DNA from: Holothuria scabra
Taxonomy: Eukaryota > Echinodermata > Holothuroidea > Aspidochirotida > Holothuriidae
Length of the DNA stretch: 64,000 bases
Direction: 5' to 3'
NCBI GenBank assembly: GCA_037179385.1
Contig: CM074179.1
Location: 1,736,001 to 1,800,000, forward strand
Of this stretch, positions 59,001-64,000 are shown piece by piece (position 1 is the stretch's first letter; every line of letters begins with the position of its first letter). A model generated the notes under the pieces. That model did not search any database. It worked only from the letters and a program-made list of their open reading frames with translations, and was not told where the DNA came from. The position numbers were made by a program, and so were the translations under genes.

Positions 59001-59216
59001 GATTCGGAAACCAAATAAATTTTCCCCTATGTGGACCTTTCATGTGCCCTGTGTGCAACCTCTAAAGGCATTTGATTGTGTTAAAACATCTTACTTTTTC
59101 AACTTGGATAACCATGAGAATAGTTTTTCATGGACCAAACAGCTACCAAAGTTTGTTTTATTTGGGAAATGTGAGAAGACTGAAGCCTACTCTATGATTT
59201 TTCATGAAATGCATTT
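56076..59216. other. No supported gene in the rest of duplication unit 1
   Basis: Contains G runs (57,386-57,402; 57,643; 58,186) and TAGGCC patches (57,815; 57,910). A plus-strand frame from 58,969 (MGGSDEEHSHWIRKP...) crosses the duplication junction at 59,217 and is probably accidental. Confidence 0.45.
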
Positions 59217-59639
59217 TCTAATCATCATTGCCGTCATAGGAACTGAGAATTGCACTCATCAGAGGTACAAGGCGAAAAGTATACAAAAAGCCAAAACCCA
59301 ACACATGATCTAGTAAACAGAGCTTTACTCAACTGAATATGCATGATATACACTAACTTGAATGCCGAAGATAAGCACACAAAATCTGATTACCTAATAG
59401 CTTTTTTTTCGCATCCAATTTAAAGCTGTGTGCAGTGGAGTAAACATAATGAGCCAGTGTCATCGACTTCAGATTATTTGGGTCTGTATAAAAGAATGCA
59501 CAAATGAACATTTGAAAAGTCTATGCGCAATATTTACCCTCTGTGCCCCAGGTCTTCCAAAAGTTGAGTGCATATATTATATCGCATTTTTGTGTACAGG
59601 TACTGTGTTATTTTTTCAGGTAGTATTTTTCAAGTTGTT

Positions 59640-60010
59640 TTTCACGGACAACTTGTATGTGACTAGGAACTTTTCGTCAAACACATTCCAGGGGTATATC
59701 CCTGGTGGTTTGGGTAGGAGGGCATCGCAAAGTTCCATTCCTCTTACATTTTTGTCTCCCATTGAATAAGTGTCTCACTTTTCAAAAAAAAAATAAGTCC
59801 AGATGTCACTGAGAGGAACAATTTTCTTTTTACAACAGTTTCTACACCCGACATGCCACCGCCTAACTTCACACACAACTTTTATAGGACAAAGAAATTT
59901 TTTCAAAACACATTCTATGGGTATATCCCATGTGGTTTGGGGATGGGGCTTCCCAAAGTTTACTACTCTTGACTGCAATTCATCTCCCATTGAATTAGTG
60001 TGTAAGTCCA
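59640..60010. repeat. Unit 2 copies of the ~200-bp internal repeat
   Basis: Counterpart of 49,140-49,520; the pair keeps the same spacing. Confidence 0.6.
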
Positions 60011-62223
60011 TACTACTGGCAAATCTAAACAGGATTTGAGACCCTGTGTTTGACTTTGTATGAACTATTCACTGAAATCAAATCGTGTAACCACTTCTCA
60101 GAAAGATGCTCTGACCACTGTTCAAAGAGGTGGAGCCAGTGACCATGATTGGGTTGTTTTGGGAACTGCCCTGTGGCAAGTTACTATGGCCTTTTGTTAA
60201 AGAGTCTTGTTAGTTTAAATGTGATTCCACATAGTGAACTGATAGCAAGTTCAATAGCCATGGTAAAAGGGTCTGTACATGAATTACACTTAACTAGTGC
60301 ATTGTATACTGTATAGGTATATGAGGAGCAATTGTGGGAGTTCAGTGAAGGACTGAAGTCAGACATACAGCATATTTTCATGGCTATATAAATAGGAGAT
60401 AACTCTTGATTTCAGGTTTTGCAGATTTTTTGAATTGCACTTTTACTTAATGGGCAATCCTTAATTGTCTCGCCAAGGAAAACACAAAAAGTATCCAAGA
60501 AAACTCCCCAGGATAGACATACTTTACAGTAGCGAGTAATTTTTCAGATCATAATTTTGTTTTTAAAAAAATTTCTGTGATCTGGAATGGTGTCCTAACT
60601 TAAAATAATACCGATGTTACAAAGAAGACTATAATATTTGTACATAAACAAGCAGTGAAGTCGTTCTCATTCTCCTCAAGTATTTTCAAAAAAGAACTTG
60701 TGACAGACATCCATTAATTTATTTCTGTGACACATGTACTGTACATGTGCAAAAATGTGTGCCACAGACAATATTTGCCATTACTGTTGTTTAAATATGT
60801 CCGCATCCAGGGGTAGAAAAAAATCCAATTTCCCTTAACTTTAGAATAAAGAGTAACAGGTGTATTATTTCTACATATTTTATTCTTATCTTAAAGTGAT
60901 TTTACCCCACCAAGTGCCCATGGTTGGGGTACAAATCAATTCTTCAGTGTTAAAATAAAATGGCATTTTTCGTGGTACTTTTTCAACATTTCAGTTTTCT
61001 ACTTCTCTCTTCATGCCTTCAACAACATAACAAAGGCATGGCTGGAAAAAGCAGCAATTTGGGAATGTCATTGCTGGGAAATTTTGGTATTTGGAGGGAA
61101 ATTTGACTACTTTTGTACATGTAATCCTGAAGTCTTGTGGAAATTTTGACTTGCTTGCTGGGAAATTTGATTTGCTTGCAGGGAAATTACATTTTTTTCA
61201 GCCCTTATCAAAGGTATGTAAGAAAGTATTGTTGTACCTTCAAAAATTAGTTTGCCATTAAAATATCAAAAGTAGAACGGGTTTTTGGCATACACTGTAT
61301 TAACGTGTAGGTCTTCATGAGTATCAGGCTACCTCAATGTATACAACTATGTTGACACAAACCTATAACATAAAAGACCGTTTTAACCTGTTTCAGCGTA
61401 AAAGGACAAGATGTTTCATAGAGAAAGGGAAATATTACGAATAATTGGGCTACTGAATTAGAGAGACAGGTATCTGAAAAAAAAAAATATTTCTATCAGT
61501 TTGAGGCAGCCTTACATAAAGTATCTCTCAGAAAGATACTGCATGTCCTTCACATTTAAACATATAGCCAGTATAACTCTTCCTGCGAAGTACTGTTAAA
61601 GGCACTACTGTGTCAACAATAGGCCTAATCTTTTGCTGGTTTGCCATTGTCCAATGCTTCTTTGTTATGAACCAGCCATCTGAGAGAGTGAATCCCTATT
61701 CAGAAATAGATATCAGTAAGTTAGGTTATTTAGGGAAGTTATTACTAAAGTCTGTGAGGTCACTGCCTGGTCTTCTCATTTACTTTGCATGAGATCACAG
61801 GCAGGGTGATGAGACAGTAAATAAGGTGAACAATGTGCTAGGAAGCAAATGGGGTTGAAACGCCATTTACATATATTTACTAATGGTCCCTAGGCTTAAA
61901 TCACTTTTCAAAAATAAAATAAGTTCAGATGTCACTAAGAGGAACAAATTTCTGTTTATCGCAGTTTCTAAAGTACATAGGACATGCCCTCCTGCCCCAA
62001 ACATTCAGACAACTTGAATGGGACTAAGAATTTTTTCCAAACTCATTCAAGGGGTAAAACCCTGATGGTTTGGGGAGGGATTTTCATATTCAGTAAACTG
62101 GAACCAAGACTTTCATACAGCCCTGAAATAAGCTAGCAAATGTTACTAATACTAGGCCTAGCCTAGGCCTAATAATATCACCTATCAGTGAAAACACTAA
62201 CTATAGCCTTGGTTGTACGGGTT

Positions 62224-62335
62224 ACAGTTAGTTTCCGCCCTCGTTACTTTCCGCCCCTCAAAAATGGTGTTTTCCGCCCCTTTCATGTTTTAGCAGAAAA
62301 CATCTTTTTTGGGGGGCGGAAAGTAATGGAATAAA
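62224..62335. repeat. Short foldback repeat, unit 2 copy
   Basis: Counterpart of 51,826-51,935 with a shorter G run (GGGGGGCGGAAAGTAATGG), so its inverted arms are easier to see here. Confidence 0.65.
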
Positions 62336-64000
62336 ATGTGATATCAGTGATTATTTTGTCAAGTGAAGATTCCATCAACTTTTCCTTAAGGTTTCAAACT
62401 TCATCGATGTCTTTTAAGTTTTACTATTCAATGCGACACCCGTCACTGCCATGTTGACGTCTTTCCAAGCAATATTCTCACTGTAGACTTATAGTATACT
62501 TATACGTACTTACGTACAGGTATACGTTATTCAATGCTTCAATTGTTCATGCATTCAGCATAAGCCTACCTATAGACACACGGACTACTTAGGCATATAC
62601 TTAAAAATAACAGAAGTCTGTGACGATACTTGATGTGTACAAAAAGATCTACAATTCATTCTTTTCGACGAGAATTCTGAAACAGTTTTAGACCTATCAA
62701 AAAATTTTATTGTTGTTTTGTCTTTGTGCTAATACCTAATTTTCCAACTTCTTAGATACTTGAGAGTTGCTTTTTGGTTGCTTTTTGCAAATTTTGGTGA
62801 GGAAGATATGATGCCACATTGGCCTTAAATTTGAGCAATAATAAATTTATAAGATTAAAAGAAGATTAATTCAGAGTAAGTACAAACTGAACGATCTTTT
62901 TCAGCACGTGAGATTGACAGGCACAAATATGCAGAGTTCAAGGTAATGAGCAGTTGTCCAGTCTGAAACTAAAAGTCGCCTACTGAGTAATTGTAACATA
63001 ATGAAATTAAAACAATGGAGTTGGAAAAATTGGGCTCATTTCAATACTTCACAAATCATGGACTCTTCCCATAATTCAGGGGTAATGTACATCATCCCCA
63101 GTCCAATTATTACTCTGTGGCATTAGTCCCTCATTTCCTTGGTCCCCTAGGATTGCAGCTTTTAATATCCTGTAAAATTTAACCTAAACCCCCAAGCCTA
63201 AACTTATTCCCTACCTAGCTATAACCCTAACCAAGAATCATAGCTCTTACTTCTATTCCTGGCAAGGTTGTTAACATATGAAACAAGGAACTAATGAGAT
63301 AAAATTATGATTTATATATAGAGGGAGAGCTCATAAATTAGTGATGCCACATCCCTACTTGTATGCACACTTCAAACCCACAGCCAGGAGATACAAATTT
63401 CCTTCCCCCTTCCCCCCATACTCTTTCTTCCATGTGGAATAATGTAGTTTTCAGTACCTTTGGTCTACGTTATTACCTATTTGTGAGAAGTATTCAGCAC
63501 TTGGTTGCTGAACCTTGAGCACCATCATCTATTCACCACCGATTCAGAGATAGAAACAAAGTCAAATTGTAGGTAAAGACATCTGGCATCTGCATGTTCG
63601 TCATTCATGTAGGTTGACTCAGAGAAGTGTGTTGTGGAAATACTATCATCTCTATGCACCACGTCCGCCACGAGCATCTTCTTTTGGTTTGTATGTGCCT
63701 TACTTATGTGGAAGGGGGGGGGGGTGGGCAGATTGGACTATCTCAAAAGCTTGCACTCCCTAATTTACCCAGTAAAAATCCCTCCTACTTTCCACCCGAC
63801 TCCCTCCTTTCTTCGTGTTCTTTCAAAAAGAAAAAACATTTTACTCGCATAAGGCAAAATCCATAACATTGGGGGTCATGACAAAACTGTTAATGACAAA
63901 CTGGGATGGCAACTAACCTATTCCATGGGGTCAGAGGGTGTGTTGCAGGCCACTGGCCAACAAGTCGAGCTGCTATTCAGGAACTTCAAATTTTACAATT

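Larger units (their letters stand above)
48731..59216. repeat. Tandem segmental duplication, unit 1
   Basis: From TCTAATCATCATTGCCGTCA (48,731) onward the sequence is repeated nearly base for base from 59,217. The match was followed to 53,593 = 64,000; the offset drops from 10,486 to 10,407 through small deletions in unit 2. Unit 1 includes the P2X7-like gene; unit 2 leaves the window before reaching it. Confidence 0.92.
59217..64000. repeat. Tandem segmental duplication, unit 2 (cut by the window end)
   Basis: Near-identical to 48,731-53,593, including the TAGGCC patch, the foldback repeat, the CCCTAACC-like stretch (63,222) and the G run at 63,714. The largest difference is a 76-nt deletion near 60,790. 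No gene of its own within the visible part. Confidence 0.92.

Overview
The window is eukaryotic, AT-rich and intron-containing. It most likely comes from a marine deuterostome invertebrate, and an echinoderm fits best: AGGCCTA-type motifs recur, and BEL/Pao, gypsy-like, hAT and Academ-like elements plus a channel-less P2X7-type protein sit together. I infer the taxon from style; nothing here proves it. Mobile and duplicated DNA dominates, and only one ordinary host gene is convincingly intact.

Layout. 1-13,230: a minus-strand gene end (1-378) followed by a tandem array in which a 102-nt exon-like block recurs six times, with a degraded seventh. The spacing alternates 2.81, 1.65, 2.81 and 1.29 kb, so the higher-order unit is about 4.46 kb. 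Every unit carries the same old hAT-type MITE. 13,231-18,000: largely gene-free, with micro- and minisatellites, an 866-bp foldback element and a 24-bp perfect palindrome. 18,075-19,526: two spliced minus-strand C2H2 zinc-finger exons, then the 3' half of a decayed gag gene. 19,532-26,503: a complete BEL/Pao retrotransposon (minus strand) with 528-bp LTRs and a 5-bp target duplication (AATGT), inserted inside that gag gene, whose 5' half resumes at 26,509. 27,961-about 28,400: a tRNA-Lys-type primer site and LTR end, probably of the older element.

28,398-31,430: dispersed 155-bp and 51-bp tandem repeats. 31,854-41,950: a 10.1-kb Academ-like DNA transposon with 17-bp terminal inverted repeats, a 3-bp target duplication and an intact three-exon gene for a 1,591-residue protein. 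That protein combines a DDE-type transposase candidate, a FEN/XPG-type nuclease with all its acidic motifs, and a C-terminal CXC (tesmin-type) cysteine domain. 41,954-46,440: tandem repeats and no clear gene. 46,565-48,672: a 5'-truncated L1/Tx1-like LINE. 48,731-64,000: a tandem segmental duplication with a unit of about 10.4 kb; the first unit contains an intact two-exon P2X7 ballast-domain gene (53,998-55,354), and the second copy should lie just beyond the window end.

The most interesting items are the intact Academ-like transposase/nuclease, the PHD finger in the BEL gag, the mismatch between near-identical BEL LTRs and its broken reading frames, the tandemly repeated exon, and the recent duplication carrying the P2X7-like gene.
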